Positions 1 through 10,408 of a stretch of 64,000 bases of DNA are shown one piece after another. The stretch spans positions 37,368,573 through 37,432,572 of the forward strand of contig CM064580.1 in the NCBI GenBank assembly GCA_032716605.1, in the 5' to 3' direction. Within the stretch, counting starts at the first letter, position 1; each line of letters begins with the position of its first letter. Under the pieces are notes generated by a model. That model saw only the letters and a program-made list of their open reading frames with translations. It had not been told where the DNA came from and did not search any database. Position numbers and translations under genes: made by a program. Source of the DNA: Paralithodes platypus (taxonomy: Eukaryota; Arthropoda; Malacostraca; Decapoda; Lithodidae).

Positions 1-232
1 GGGATGAAGAATGCACTGAGAGAGCTTTCAGAGCTTTAATTGTAAAGCAAATTCCACTTAAAATAAATATTGACGGTTGTATTTATAAAATGAAAATATT
101 AGGAGGTTTACAAAAATAAATAAGTGATAGTACAACCTGCCTTGAGCTGGTTACAGATAGAGTATGGTGTTCCTTGGTGTGGTTGAGATGTATGGCATCG
201 TTTCGGGGCCAGTACAGGGGTATGCGTCACCT

Positions 233-301
233 TCTCAAACTTACGCGTAGCTTCTTCTCAAACTTACGCGTAGCTTCTTCTCAAACTTACGCGTAGCTTC
301 T
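233..301. repeat. 23-bp tandem repeat, three units
   Basis: Three consecutive identical 23-bp units containing CAAACTTACGCGTAGC. A diverged single unit reappears at about 779-801, followed by the same downstream motif (AGTTACGTGTA, GGAATATGAG) that follows this array. The same downstream motif also occurs near 500-530, so 230-840 looks like an old, repeatedly duplicated block. Confidence 0.9.
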
Positions 302-515
302 GTAGTTACGTGTATGGTAGGAATATGAGTTATATTTCGTTTATTATGGAAATAGAGCCTTAATATCATCTATATTATTAAAACAATAATTACACGGTAC
401 ATATTAAACCATATCGTAATGGGACACATAATTTACAGTATATACACAAACTGTGTCCACGAAAAAGAACCGAATGTCTTTGTAAACAAACTTTATAGCT
501 ACGTGTATGTAAGCA

Positions 516-715
516 ATATGAGTGATATTGCGTTTATTAGGCAAATAAATAGTCTATATTAGGGTTAGGTTAGGTTAAGTTAGGTTAGGTTAAGTTAATC
601 TAATCTAATCTAATATTTATATGAGTGATATTGCGTTTATTAGGCAAATAAATAGTCTATATTAGGGTTAGGTTAGGTTAAGTTAGGTTAATCTAATCTA
701 ATATAATATTTATAA
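516..715. repeat. 103-bp duplication carrying TTAGG telomere-like repeats
   Basis: A segment beginning ATGAGTGATATTGCG at 518 recurs at 621 (period 103). Each copy ends in several GGTTA/TTAGG units (559-600 and 662-700), followed by degenerate CTAAT units. TTAGG is the ancestral arthropod telomere repeat, so these are interstitial telomere-like stretches rather than a chromosome end. Confidence 0.8.
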
Positions 716-929
716 ATTTTGGGCAGTGGGCGGGGCATGCCATTGAGATGATACCTCACTATGGATACGCGTAACGTGCTCAAACTTACGCGTAACTTCT
801 TTAGTTACGTGTACGGAAGGAATATGAGTATGTCAGGATATTCGCGCTAATTAAAGATGGCAGAATTGGGAAAAGCATTGAAAATGGATAGTTTTTACCT
901 TCATATTATTCGGTCTATTATCTATCTAT

Positions 930-1040
930 CTATTTGCTCAGGCACATTCCCCCTTTTTATTTGTTTATTTATTTATTTTATTTTTTTACTGGGGGTGGCC
1001 GACTCAGGACAGAGCACGAATAGGGACAGAACAAAATTAA
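930..1040 (+). repeat. Diverged copy of the GGGGGTGGC-GACTCA repeat
   Basis: The stretch CTGGGGGTGGCCGACTCAGG followed by ACAGAGC and an AACAGAAC-like tail resembles 53770-53810 and 19110-19150. It is probably a relic of the same interspersed family. The upstream T-rich run (TTATTTGTTTATTTATT) shows nothing else. Confidence 0.45.
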
Positions 1041-1368
1041 CAAAACTAAACACACAAAAAAACAAAAAACTAAAATGCACACACATCTAGGTCATCCAGG
1101 AGAAGACCCAGAAACCAGGGATCACCAAGGTTATTCCAGCACTCCCCCGACCCCCAACTATTATGAGAAGATATTAGTATACCTGTAGAGGGTCTGAAGG
1201 AGTCAAGGATGTAGGTGACATATTTAAAATTCTTTCTAACACTGAGTAAAATCGCTTAAGGTTAAGCAAAAAAATATAGTAAGGTATAGAGAGCTTAAGA
1301 ACCTTGTTTTCATGTTTATTTTTTTTAGATTGCACTCAAAGGTTTTTCATTTTGCTATGTTTTGCTAT

Positions 1369-2445
1369 GGCAAGTTGCTGAAAGCAGTAAAGAGCATGTA
1401 TGAGAGTGCAAAGGCAGCCGTATGTGTGGAGAATAAGCTGAGTGAGTTCTTTGATCTGAATGTTGGGTTGAAACAGGGGTGTGTGATGTCCCCGTGGTTG
1501 TTTACTGTATATATGGATGGAGTCATGAAAGAAATACAAGGAAGAGCAGTGGATGTTGGTGTATCGCTGATAAGAGAGGAAAACGAGTGGAAGCTACCTA
1601 TACTGCTGTTTGCTGATGATGCAGTTCTGATGAGCAATAATGAATGGGAATTGCACTGTCTGGTAAATATGTTTGGAACAGTATGCGAAAAACGGAATCT
1701 GAAGGTAAATGCGGGGAAGAGCAAGGTTATGGTCTTCGAAAGGGGTGAAGCTACAGAGTGTGAGGTGAAGTTGAGCGGTCAGGCTATGAAGATTGTCAGC
1801 TCATTTAAGTATCTGGGCAGTGTGTTGAGTAAAGATGGGATTATGGATGAAGAATTGCGGGAGAGGGTGCAACAGGGAAAGAGGGTTGTAGGCAGGCTGA
1901 AAGCAGTAACAAAAAATAGGGTGGTCAGCATGGAAGTGAAGAAGTCCTTGCATGGCAGTGTGGTAATACCGACACTGACTTACGGGAGCAGCTAAGCATG
2001 GACGTTGGTGAAGAGACTCGGACCAAGAGTGAGAGGGGTGGAAATTAGTTACTTAAGAAGTGCGTGCAGAGTTACATGGAGGGATAGACAGACGAATGAG
2101 GAAATAAGAGGGAGGTGTGGTGCGAAGGTAGATGTGCTGGAAAGTGTGAAAAGGAACACCTTGAGATGGTTCGGCCATATGGAATGTATGGGAAGTGAGA
2201 GAATGACTAAGAGCACCCTCTTAGTCATTCTCTCGGTTCTCATACATTCCAAGAGCGAGGTGGAAAGACAGAGAGGGAGATGTAAACCGAATGAGAGGTG
2301 GAAGGATGGAGTTAAGAAGTATATGGATGAAGGCAGTGCTGGTTGGGAGGAGGGGCGTCGACTGACTGGGGACAGAGGTCATGGGGGCGTTTCGTTCGTG
2401 GCCACCCCTTCGGGGATCACGGCGTCAGACAATAGATAGATAGAT
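1369..2445 (+). pseudogene. RTE-like LINE reverse transcriptase, 5'-truncated and broken
   Basis: This is the 3' part of a non-LTR retrotransposon RT. It is closely related to the copy at 35612-38053 and matches it from GGCAAGTTGCTGAAAGC onward. The catalytic FADD motif is at 1609-1620, after the conserved GLKQGCVMSP block. The frame is stopped at 1993-1995, where an AGC codon is inserted and the glutamate codon of the sister copy is a stop. Translation then continues in the same frame with the conserved carboxyl region (LRWFGHM). A second lesion is an inverted duplication at 2181-2250. The copy lacks the endonuclease and the first half of the RT. It ends in GATA repeats (2431-2445), like its sister. 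Family: RTE-like LINE by motif recognition, clade only probable. Confidence 0.88.
2181..2250. repeat. 33-bp inverted duplication (hairpin) inside LINE relic
   Basis: Arms 2181-2213 and 2218-2250 are reverse complements at about 30 of 33 positions, with a 4-base loop CACC. The sister LINE (around 37830-37865) has only one arm, so the second arm is a secondary insertion in this copy. Confidence 0.9.
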
Positions 2446-3540
2446 GTTTATTTAATTAAATATTTTTATACTGATCCAGGGTTTTACCATTTCATTCCTA
2501 AAATCAACCATTATCTACATTGTTTTTTCACTTATCACACACATTTTTTCCCTCCATGTTCATATTATGTTATCAGTTTTTCCTCTCTTGTATCTTCCCA
2601 CAGTTCTTCAATGCGCTATTTTCCTGTACCCTTTGTTTTGTCCATGTAATATATTGGACGATTGTTATTTGTTTTTGCTCAGTCATCCTTTTATTACAAT
2701 GCTCCCATGGGATTCCTTCGCCTGATTGCTTTCCTATATTTGTTCTTAACTTTAATTTCTGTTTCATAGTGTGTGTTTCATTTCTTATCTTACAGTTTAT
2801 ATGATTTACTTTCCCATCCATCTTTTATTATCATATGATTCATGGAATATTCAAAATCAGTTACTTGTTTTTTTTCTATTTCGGCAGTTTCCGCTACCTG
2901 TCTTTGCCATATATAATATATATATACAGTATATATACAGTATTATATTCTGTATATCTTTTTACGACAAGCCAATTTTCAGCCTCATCCATCGCTTTGC
3001 AAACTCATACTTTTTTTCAAAATAATTCCATGGCATTTGTTCCGTATATTGTTTTGGTTATATTATTATTTGTTTGCTATACTCTTGTTTCATTTACTTT
3101 TATTAACACTGATCCGTTATTCTCCATTGTTGTTATTCATGTTTTAAGCTACCCATTGTTTGCTTTGTCATTCGCTTTTCACACCCTACCTATTTATTTA
3201 TCAATATTTCGTAGCAATAGTTAGGTTTTAATTATGGGTCATATTTTCCTATTTTCCCCATGAATTTGTTTCTTCCATTCATTTCAATATTTGTTCGCCT
3301 GATTTCTTAGGTTTACAGTTTACTTTATCACATTCTTTCTTCTGTGATATTTTAGACCATTCTTATTTCATTTCTGCAGTGTAAGTTATTACAATTATAG
3401 TGCTGATATAAACGCCTATTGCCATTTCGTTTATTTGGTTAATTACATGGCAGTAAAATAAAGTTCGGTGGCTTACACAAGGCCTCATTTGATTGATACG
3501 CGCATCTCTGCATCATTGGCCATTGGAGCCTGTGATGGGT
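2446..3540. other. T-rich intergenic stretch, nothing recognised
   Basis: Strongly T/C-biased on the plus strand. The open frames here are hydrophobic by-products of the T-rich composition, with no family motif. There is a short (TA)n patch near 2915-2945. I see no gene. Confidence 0.6.
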
Positions 3541-3745
3541 AAAGCCGGTATCACACGAGAGCTTTTATAGTCAACATTAGATGATCAACATTTTCCTGGC
3601 AACATTTCTGGAATATTTAGCCCTGGTATCGGAAACAAGATTACTGATAGATAAATATAGGTGACTAAAATATTCTAAATGTTGACCTCATAAGCGGCCT
3701 GAGGATAAATGTTGAGGGAAATAGCGCTCGTGTGATACCGCTTTA
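3541..3745. mobile_element. 205-bp MITE with 21-bp terminal inverted repeats
   Basis: The left end AAAGCCGGTATCACACGAG and the reverse complement of the right end AAAGCGGTATCACACGAGC match with one indel and one substitution. The interior has no coding capacity. It is a short non-autonomous DNA element; the superfamily cannot be decided because no clear target-site duplication is visible. Confidence 0.8.
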
Positions 3746-4120
3746 ACTCGGTTGATTTATCCAGTCTGGTACACAGAGGTAGTGAGTTCCACAGAAACGT
3801 AGTTCGGAGAATAAATGAGTTTATGAAATGCAGAAATTCTGCATTGTGCTGTTAGCATGTTAATCTGAACATTTGCCATGAAAGTATCTATAAAATTATG
3901 CAAGGGATGCAACATCTCTTTGTATATATTAGGGAGGATATTCATGTATAATTAAAGTGTTATTGCTAATAGATCTGGCATAAGAAGTCCAACTGAGGTT
4001 GTCATTGAGAGATCATCCAAGGATATAAACACTCAAAGAATTGGGGATATTTGTATTATTGAACATTATGTTTGGTTGAAGTGGATTATATCTGGTATAG
4101 AACTAAATGTATTTAAATAT

Positions 4121-4123
<3 letters not shown>

Positions 4124-4168
<45 letters not shown>

Positions 4169-4172
4169 TATT
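4124..4172. repeat. (ATT)n microsatellite
   Basis: About 15 ATT units with a few interruptions, at the edge of the flanking repeat that follows. Confidence 0.95.
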
Positions 4173-4189
4173 AATGTATATGTTATTAA

Positions 4190-4445
4190 TATTGTATTTA
4201 TTTCTAGTCGTATTACCAGTAGTAGTTTTAACTTCACATATAGAATGTTTGCAAGGATTGTGTGTACTCAATGAGGTTTAGGAACCTTAATAGTCTGAAA
4301 ATTACCATAAAGTTATCTCCAAATTATAAGCAAGGATACCACTATATTTGATGACAAAATATATTAGATACCTACATCACAATAGAATCACTTTATGTAA
4401 TATTTGTGAGAATCCAACGTGGGTTGGGGGCCCATACCCCCAAAA
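4190..4445 (+). repeat. Flanking interspersed repeat R, copy 1
   Basis: About 250 bp that recurs in inverse orientation at 11325-11570. Shared landmarks are ACCAGTAGTAGTTT, ATTATAAGCAAGGATA, CTACATCACAATAGAAT and GAGAATCCAACGTG. In both places it lies next to an (AT)n array and then a Penelope-like foldback. Confidence 0.75.
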
Positions 4446-4464
4446 CAAAGAACGCACATATACA

Positions 4465-4550
<86 letters not shown>
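4465..4550. repeat. (AT)n array with central TATACCGGTATA
   Basis: A long AT dinucleotide array interrupted once by CCGG, making the palindrome TATACCGGTATA. The same interruption recurs in the arrays at 16,750 and 35,172. The array directly abuts the Penelope-like element starting at about 4576. Confidence 0.95.
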
Positions 4551-4553
<3 letters not shown>

Positions 4554-5055
4554 AGTAAAGCCAGGTAATCAATTTTCTTTAATACATACGAGGTTGAAAG
4601 AAATGGCAATTTCTGCGTTGGAAATTTTATTATTCAAAGTTTCCAGGTCTCTGATGAGTTTTCGCTGGGTGGCAGGAAGTAGATGAAGGAGATGAGCAAA
4701 ATTCATGGTGGTACAGGGTTACATAAATGTACATGATGATACAGGATATACGACGCGTTTCACTGGACAACCAGCATTATCAAGTAAGGAAGGAATGATA
4801 AAAAGGTAAACAGGAAGGGTATATATAGAGGGTGAAGGATCAGAGGAGGCGGAAAACAGGGGGCAAAAGTCTGCTATTGGTGGAAGCGTAAACTAGGAGA
4901 GAGAAGGGGTTAACCGCTTCACGCATGCGCACTGGATGCGGGATGGTGGTCAGTAGGTGGGGTCGAAGCTGATTGGCTGCGTGTCGAGGGGCGTGGCCTA
5001 AGTTGTGTGGCGCCTGCAGAAGACGAAGCTGAAGGAGGTAGCGCGGGGGGCTGCG

Positions 5056-6311
5056 TCAAGGGCACCGGGGGCGAGGAGGGGTGTTAGGTCCTGTAGGGTA
5101 GTGCCTTTTGGCAGAAGGAAGGATCTGAAGGTCCAGAGTTTGGTTGTTGATGTTGGGATGTAAGGCTTGGATATATAAAGCTTCGAGTATAGGTAATCTC
5201 CTTGGGTCACTTTCTTTATCGAGTATGGTGGTGTGTTTCTCTAACTCGTTGCGTGTGAGGTGAGGGTGGTTAGGGGTGAGATAGTGGTCTTTGATGGCTC
5301 CAGCCTGAAGGTGAAGAGTTAACCGACGTGAAAGACGAGTCTGCGTCATACCAATATAGGAATGAGGTCCACAGTCCTCATAATTACAGTATGTTGGTAA
5401 ATGACGTGATCGTCGGTCATCGGGCTCTTTATCTTGGTGGAGGCTGGTTTGTTGCGGAGAACGAGGTTGGAGGTCTTGGGGGATTTGTAATAAATTATTA
5501 ATTTGATTTTGTTTTCCGGGTTGGTTGGGTGGACATGCTTGGAGATTATTTCTTTTAAGACGGCCTCGTCATTTTTGTGTTCAGAGGACATGTAATTGCG
5601 GTAGAAGATCTTAATTTCATTGGGGGGGTCAATGTTGGGAGGGCTTTGGGTGTACCATTTTTCAAGATGGTGGTTGATGGTGCTGGAGATGTCGAAGTTG
5701 GAGTATCCGTTATTTACTAAAACTTGGGATAGTCTTTCTAGTTCCTGGTGGGTGTCGGCCCAGGTAGAGCAGTGCGTGAGGGCTCTCCTAACATAGGCGG
5801 AGATGGAGGATAGAAGATAACGGCGGGGGCATTCACTATCGCCGTTGAGGCATTGTCCTGTGTTAGTAGGTTTAATGTAGACGGTGGTTTTGAACCCATG
5901 GTCGTTCAGAGCTACGAGGATGTCGAGGAAGGGGAGTTGTCCATTGTTAGATTTTTCAAAGGTGAAGTTAAGTCCGGAGGAGGTCATGAAGCGACGCTGG
6001 AGTTCCTGTAGTTCGTGGAGGTCCTTGATTTGCACGAAGATGTCATCCACGTATCTACAGTAGACGGCTGGTTGTTGGGCAGCTAGGAGCTCTTCCTCGA
6101 TGGTACCCATGAAAAAGTTCGCAAAAAGAACTCCTAGGGGGCTGCCCATCGCCACACCGTCTATCTGCTTGTACATGTTGCCCCGGGGGCAAAGGAAGGG
6201 GGCCTCCTTGGTGCATAGCTCCAGTAGTGTTTTCAGGGCCTTCTCCGGGATGTCCAGTGTAGGTGTATCAGGGCAATGATAAATTCGACGTAGAATTTTC
6301 ATGGGTACCAT
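5056..6311 (-). pseudogene. Penelope-like RT and GIY-YIG endonuclease, frameshifted
   Basis: The minus-strand frame from 6311 to 5346 encodes the Penelope-like RT: DGVAMGSPLG, then YRYVDDIF-like CRYVDDIF with catalytic YVDD at 6042-6053, then the LPFLDILV block and a long thumb/linker. A one-base deletion near 5388, relative to the plus copy, shifts the frame. The endonuclease then continues at 5349-5056 with YIGMTQTRLSRRL, the degenerate GIY-YIG start found in Penelope-like proteins, followed by a conserved ALYIQALHPN region with the catalytic-type E before it. The fingers of the RT are missing, so it is 5'-truncated. It shares its spacer with the plus copy. A nuclear retroelement; dead by frameshift and truncation. 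Confidence 0.88.
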
Positions 6312-7494
6312 CGAGGAAGAGCTCCTAGCTGCCCAACGACCAGCCGTCTACTGTAGATACGTGGATGACATCTTCGTGCAAATCAAGGACCTCCACGAAC
6401 TACAGGAACTCCAGCGTCGCTTCATGACCTCCTCCGGACTTAACTTCACCTTTGAAAAATCTAACAATGGACAACTCCCCTTCCTCGACATCCTCGTAGC
6501 TCTGAACGACCATGGGTTCAAAACCACCGTCTACATTAAACCTACTAACACAGGACAATGCCTCAACGGCGATAGTGAATGCCCCCGCCGTTATCTTCTA
6601 TCCTCCATCTCCGCCTATGTTAGGAGAGCCCTCACGCACTGCTCTACCTGGGCCGACACCCACCAGGAACTAGAAAGACTATCCCAAGTTTTAGTAAATA
6701 ACGGATACTCCAACTCCGACATCTCCAGCACCATCAACCACCATCTTGAAAAATGGTACACCCAAAGCCCTCCCAACATTGACCCCCCCCCAATGAAATT
6801 AAGATCTTCTACCGCAATTACATGTCCTCTGAACACAAAAATGACGAGGCCGTCTTAAAAGAAATAATCTCCAAGCATGTCCACCCAACCAACCAGGAAA
6901 ACAATCAAATTAATAATTTATTACAAATCCCCCAAGACCTCCAACCTCGTTCTCCGCAACAAACCAGCCTCCACCAAGATAAAGAGCCCGATGACCGACG
7001 ATCACGTCATTTACCAACATACCTGTAATTATGAGGACTGTGGACCTCATTCCTATATTGGTATGACGCAGACTCGTCTTTCACGTCGGTTAACTCTTCA
7101 CCTTCAGGCTGGAGCCATCAAAGACCACTATCTCACCCCTAACCACCCTCACCTCACACGCAACGAGTTAGAGAAACACACCACCATACTCGATAAAGAA
7201 AGTGACCCAAGGAGATTACCTATACTCGAAGCTTTATATATCCAAGCCTTACATCCCAACATCAACAACCAAACTCTGGACCTTCAGATCCTTCCTTCTG
7301 CCAAAAGGCACTACCCTACAGGACCTAACACCCCTCCTCGCCCCCCGGTGCCCTTGACGCAGCCCCCCGCGCTACCTCCTTCAGCTTCGTCTTCTGCAGG
7401 CGCCACACAACTTAGGCCACGCCCCTCGACACGCAGCCAATCAGCTTCGACCCCACCTACTGACCACCATCCCGCATCCAGTGCGCATGCGTGA
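6296..7494 (+). pseudogene. Penelope-like RT and GIY-YIG endonuclease, second copy
   Basis: It starts inside the RT at the methionine of the MGTIEEE block, so it is shorter than the minus copy. YVDD is at 6358-6369. A C-run of nine, against seven in the minus copy (about 6782-6792), shifts the frame. A two-base loss near 6902 shifts it back, so the end of the RT and the GIY-YIG domain (SYIGMT at 7051-7068) are read from 6877 to 7494. These lesions differ from that of the minus copy, so the two arms decayed separately. The downstream 3' region to about 7842 is non-coding and carries a hammerhead-like motif (7629-7661). Confidence 0.88.
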
Positions 7495-7628
7495 AGCGGT
7501 TAACCCCTTCTCTCTCCTAGTTTACGCTTCCACCAATAGCAGACTTTTGCCCCCTGTTTTCCGCCTCCTCTGATCCTCCACCCTCTATATATACCCTTCC
7601 TGTTTACCTTTTTATCATTCCTTCCTTA

Positions 7629-7661
7629 CTTGATAATGCTGGTTGTCCAGTGAAACGCGTC
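7629..7661 (+). ncRNA. Degenerate hammerhead-like motif in Penelope-like 3' region
   Basis: CTTGATAATG is followed by a 4-bp stem (CTGG, loop TTGT, CCAG at 7639-7650), then GAAACGCGTC at 7652-7661. GAAA plus ACGCGTC resembles the second half of a hammerhead ribozyme with a very short stem III. The first core strand departs from the CTGANGA consensus at least twice. The minus arm carries the same sequence at about 4760-4795. Penelope-like elements are known to carry hammerhead motifs. Here I infer a decayed one; cleavage activity is doubtful. Confidence 0.35.
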
Positions 7662-7834
7662 GTATATCCTGTATCATCATGTACATTTATGTAACCCTGT
7701 ACCACCATGAATTTTGCTCATCTCCTTCATCTACTTCCTGCCACCCAGCGAAAACTCATCAGAGACCTGGAAACTGAATAATAAAATTTCCAACGCAGAA
7801 ATTGCCATTTCTTTCAACCTCGTATGTATTAAAG

Positions 7835-7837
<3 letters not shown>

Positions 7838-7886
<49 letters not shown>

Positions 7887-7910
7887 TATTGTATATATAT
7901 TTATATATAT
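7838..7910. repeat. (AT)n array at end of Penelope-like arm
   Basis: The TA array starts immediately after the conserved 3' terminus of the plus arm and mirrors the array at 4465-4550 outside the minus arm. Confidence 0.9.
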
Positions 7911-8247
7911 CTTCTTCCTTATCTTAACTCCCTCTGACATCTTAATGAAACTTATTTATCCGTTGACAGTAGCCACACTATTTGGCACTATTTGGGTGAC
8001 CTGTTATTTGTGGTACTGCCTGGCTCGGTAGGAAATTGCCAACTAGCTCCACATTTAGTGTTGCCCTTCACCGAGCACCTGTTAATATTACAGGCGATAA
8101 TATACGCGATCGCATATATAATAACTTAAGTTAACACTAAGTTTCCCAATTTATATATTGGATTCGCGTGCAAATAGGTGTGAGGTCCAAGCCATTTATA
8201 TCCTAGATCGCGTGTAAACTGGTTGAGGATTTAACATATTTGCTCAC

Positions 8248-8330
8248 TCTTTTTTTTTACTCAACAAGTGAACTCTGGAACTCTCTCCCTCAATCAATCT
8301 ATCCTTCATTCTATGACTTGGATTGCTTCT
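8248..8330 (+). pseudogene. LINE RT carboxyl-end fragment
   Basis: Plus-strand DNA TACTCAACAAGTGAACTCTG and onward encodes STSELWNSLPQSIYPS and a YDLDCF-like end. This is the carboxyl end of the same LINE family found at 9165-10330, 12790-13255 and 22258-22497. It is cut off abruptly at about 8330, where a foldback element begins. Confidence 0.7.
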
Positions 8331-8621
8331 ATATAGTTTCCTCCGTAGACCTCCATCAAGCTTAAAATAAAATCCATTAGATCCCCGTTCAAGATTAATT
8401 TGTACATTTTTCGATAGAAAAATGTCCCGGACGAAGACCGATTCTTCCATGACAAAAATCGACACCCAAATAGCAGGAGAGGTCTTAATATTGACAAAGA
8501 AATAGGGCGAAAGGTCTTAACGTCGACAAACTAATGGGGCAAATATCTTAATATCTGAAAAAATAATGGGGCTAAACATGAGGGAGAAGGGGAACCAGCA
8601 AAACGGCCCATCTCCCCTTAA
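8331..8621 (+). mobile_element. TTAAG-type foldback element, left end missing
   Basis: Right part of the family seen complete at 17134-17481. Landmarks are the GACCTCCATCAAGCTTA motif, the hairpin ATTTTTCGATAGAAAAAT (8406-8423), an ATCGACACC motif, repeated AGGTCTTAA, and the terminal CCCCTTAA at 8614-8621. The left terminus is lost at the junction with the LINE fragment. Confidence 0.75.
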
Positions 8622-8807
8622 TTACATTTATGATTCTACTCACATTGTTTTGACCTTCGTACTTCCCCCTTCCTACTTCCCACCACCCGACCTCTTCACC
8701 AGCCGGGTTCAGGAATTGATAGTATGAGTGTGAGAGTGGTTGGGGCGGCACCGGGCATAATAAGCTACAGTAATAGTCACCACCATTATCATAATAGTCC
8801 AGTGCAG

Positions 8808-8829
8808 CAGAGAGAGAGAGAGAGAGTGT

Positions 8830-8863
<34 letters not shown>

Positions 8864-8892
8864 AAGAGTGTGTGTGTGTGAGAGAGATAGGT

Positions 8893-8928
<36 letters not shown>

Positions 8929-8970
8929 AAATTAGTGTGTGCGCGTGTTTGTGTCTGTGTGTGTGTGTGG
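8808..8970. repeat. Compound (GA)n-(GT)n-(AT)n microsatellite
   Basis: A run of AG units, then GT, then a TA array (8897-8926), then GT-rich sequence. The open frames across it are periodic artefacts. Confidence 0.95.
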
Positions 8971-9164
8971 AAGTGTGAGTGTGCGTCCTCGAAAAAACAT
9001 GTAAATCCGCTAAACACACATGTAATCCATGGGAGCAGTGTTACAGCCAACCATCACCTCAATAGTTTCCATATTCACCCACCCACGCATCACCCGGAAG
9101 TGTCAAAGTCATATTCCCAAGAAGTAATTGGAAGGAAACGTCTAGTGTACAAATTATCTTGACC

Positions 9165-10330
9165 AACATTTAATTAGAAAATTTAAGAGCCAAATGCAAG
9201 GTATGTTCGAGTCAAAATGCCTGGACACACGGAATTTAAAGCACTCTAAGTTCATATGATGATGGAAAGACTGATTGAGGGAGAGAGTTCCAGAGTTCAC
9301 ATGTTGAGGAGAAGAAAAACAGAAAAGTAGTTGATTCTTGAGTAGGACAGCTGGACAGAATAGGAAGGGAATGTGTGGAAAGGTGGGTGCCTCCCACTCG
9401 CAGTAAGGGTGGGGGTGTGCACTGAGAGAGCTCTGAAGAACACTGATTTTTGCAATACCGATAAAAGAGTGAAAGAGCTGCAACATTGCGGTGTGTAGAA
9501 AGAGATTGTAAGGAACTAGTATGAGGAAGTGAATTGATGAGGTGAAACACTTTTGAGTCTACCCTTTCGAAAAGTGGGATATGTGTGAAACCTCCCTACA
9601 CATGCTAACAATACTCGATACATGGGCGCACTGTTCCTCTACACAGAGCAAGAAGCGTTGCGGGGGTGAAAAACCCACGGAGACGTTTGAGCACACCCAA
9701 CTTTTGGGAAGCTGTTTTAGCAAGAGTGGTAATATGATATTTCCAAGAAAGGCAAGGAGAAATATAAATAACAAGAATACCGAGAGAAGATGAAGGGTTG
9801 ATTTGTGTATTGTTGAAGAATAAGGGAAAGTCGTGTGGAAGAGGGTGACGGGCAGATAGATGGAGGAATTGGGGTTTGGAAGCAGTGAGAGAAACAAGAT
9901 TTTCTCTGCCCCAACCAGAGATAGTTGTATTGATAGATTAGGAGAAATATGGCGCGCTACGGCTTCATCACATGCATTTTGGAATTATTCCATGCTGGGT
10001 CATTGTGGAAAACTATGCTCGGTCATTGTGGAAAACTAATTGAATAGTGTAAGGTAGAGTAATCAGTATATGAACTGGAAACAGGACAAAACCCTTAGGA
10101 ACACGGGAGTTGATAAGTTGAGGAATTGAGCGATGGTCATTCATAACCGCAGCTATGGAATGTCTTGAAAATAAATTAGAGATAAAGGCACAGGTGGAGG
10201 GATAGAGATCGAAGGAAGGTAGTTTCGAAATTATAGATTTGTGCCAGACTCTATCGAAGGCTTTCGATATGTTTAGCGCAGTAGAGAAGGTCTCACCTAA
10301 GTCAAGATTTAGTAAGATAAGGAAAAAGAT
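9165..10330 (-). pseudogene. APE-type LINE RT relic (3' two-thirds), multiply broken
   Basis: Read on the minus strand from 10330, the relic shows the RT block ISKAFDRVWHKSIISKLPSF and a degraded GVPQGS-like region (SRVPKGFVL). A part with FSPPQRFLLCVEEQCAHVSS follows (9560-9900). Then come RNVAALSLFYRYC, a STHSLPILSSC-like block and LWNSLPQSVFPSSYEL (9236-9550). The order is that of the RT thumb and carboxyl region of a jockey/CR1/L2-like LINE. Several frame changes separate the blocks, and no YADD box survives intact. The 5' side stops at the (AT)n array at 10330. It is dead, and older than its relatives at 25450-28304. Confidence 0.8.
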
Positions 10331-10353
10331 ATATATAAATATATATATATACA

Positions 10354-10404
<51 letters not shown>
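10328..10404. repeat. (AT)n array
   Basis: TA array with one ACAGTATATA interruption, directly abutting the foldback starting at 10405. Confidence 0.95.

Positions 10405-10408
<4 letters not shown>

Larger units (their letters stand above)
4576..7842. repeat. Large inverted repeat of two head-to-head Penelope-like copies
   Basis: Arm 1 (about 4576-6115, minus) and arm 2 (about 6296-7842, plus) are near-identical inverted copies of about 1.54 kb, separated by about 185 bp. The spacer is the extra 5' part of the minus copy. At the junction, TTTTCATGGG is common to both arms, suggesting the plus copy is a 5'-truncated element joined at microhomology. Both outer ends stop at the same point (GTATTAAAGAAAAT), next to (AT)n. 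Penelope-like elements are known for partial copies in direct or inverted arrangement. Confidence 0.9.

Noticed and set aside
559..700. True telomere
   Set aside because: Only a few imperfect TTAGG units, in the interior of a direct duplication and followed by ordinary sequence.
2520..3224. Membrane-protein-like ORFs (F/L/I-rich)
   Set aside because: The hydrophobicity follows from T-rich DNA (TTT/TTA/ATT codons); no conserved motif, and open on several frames.
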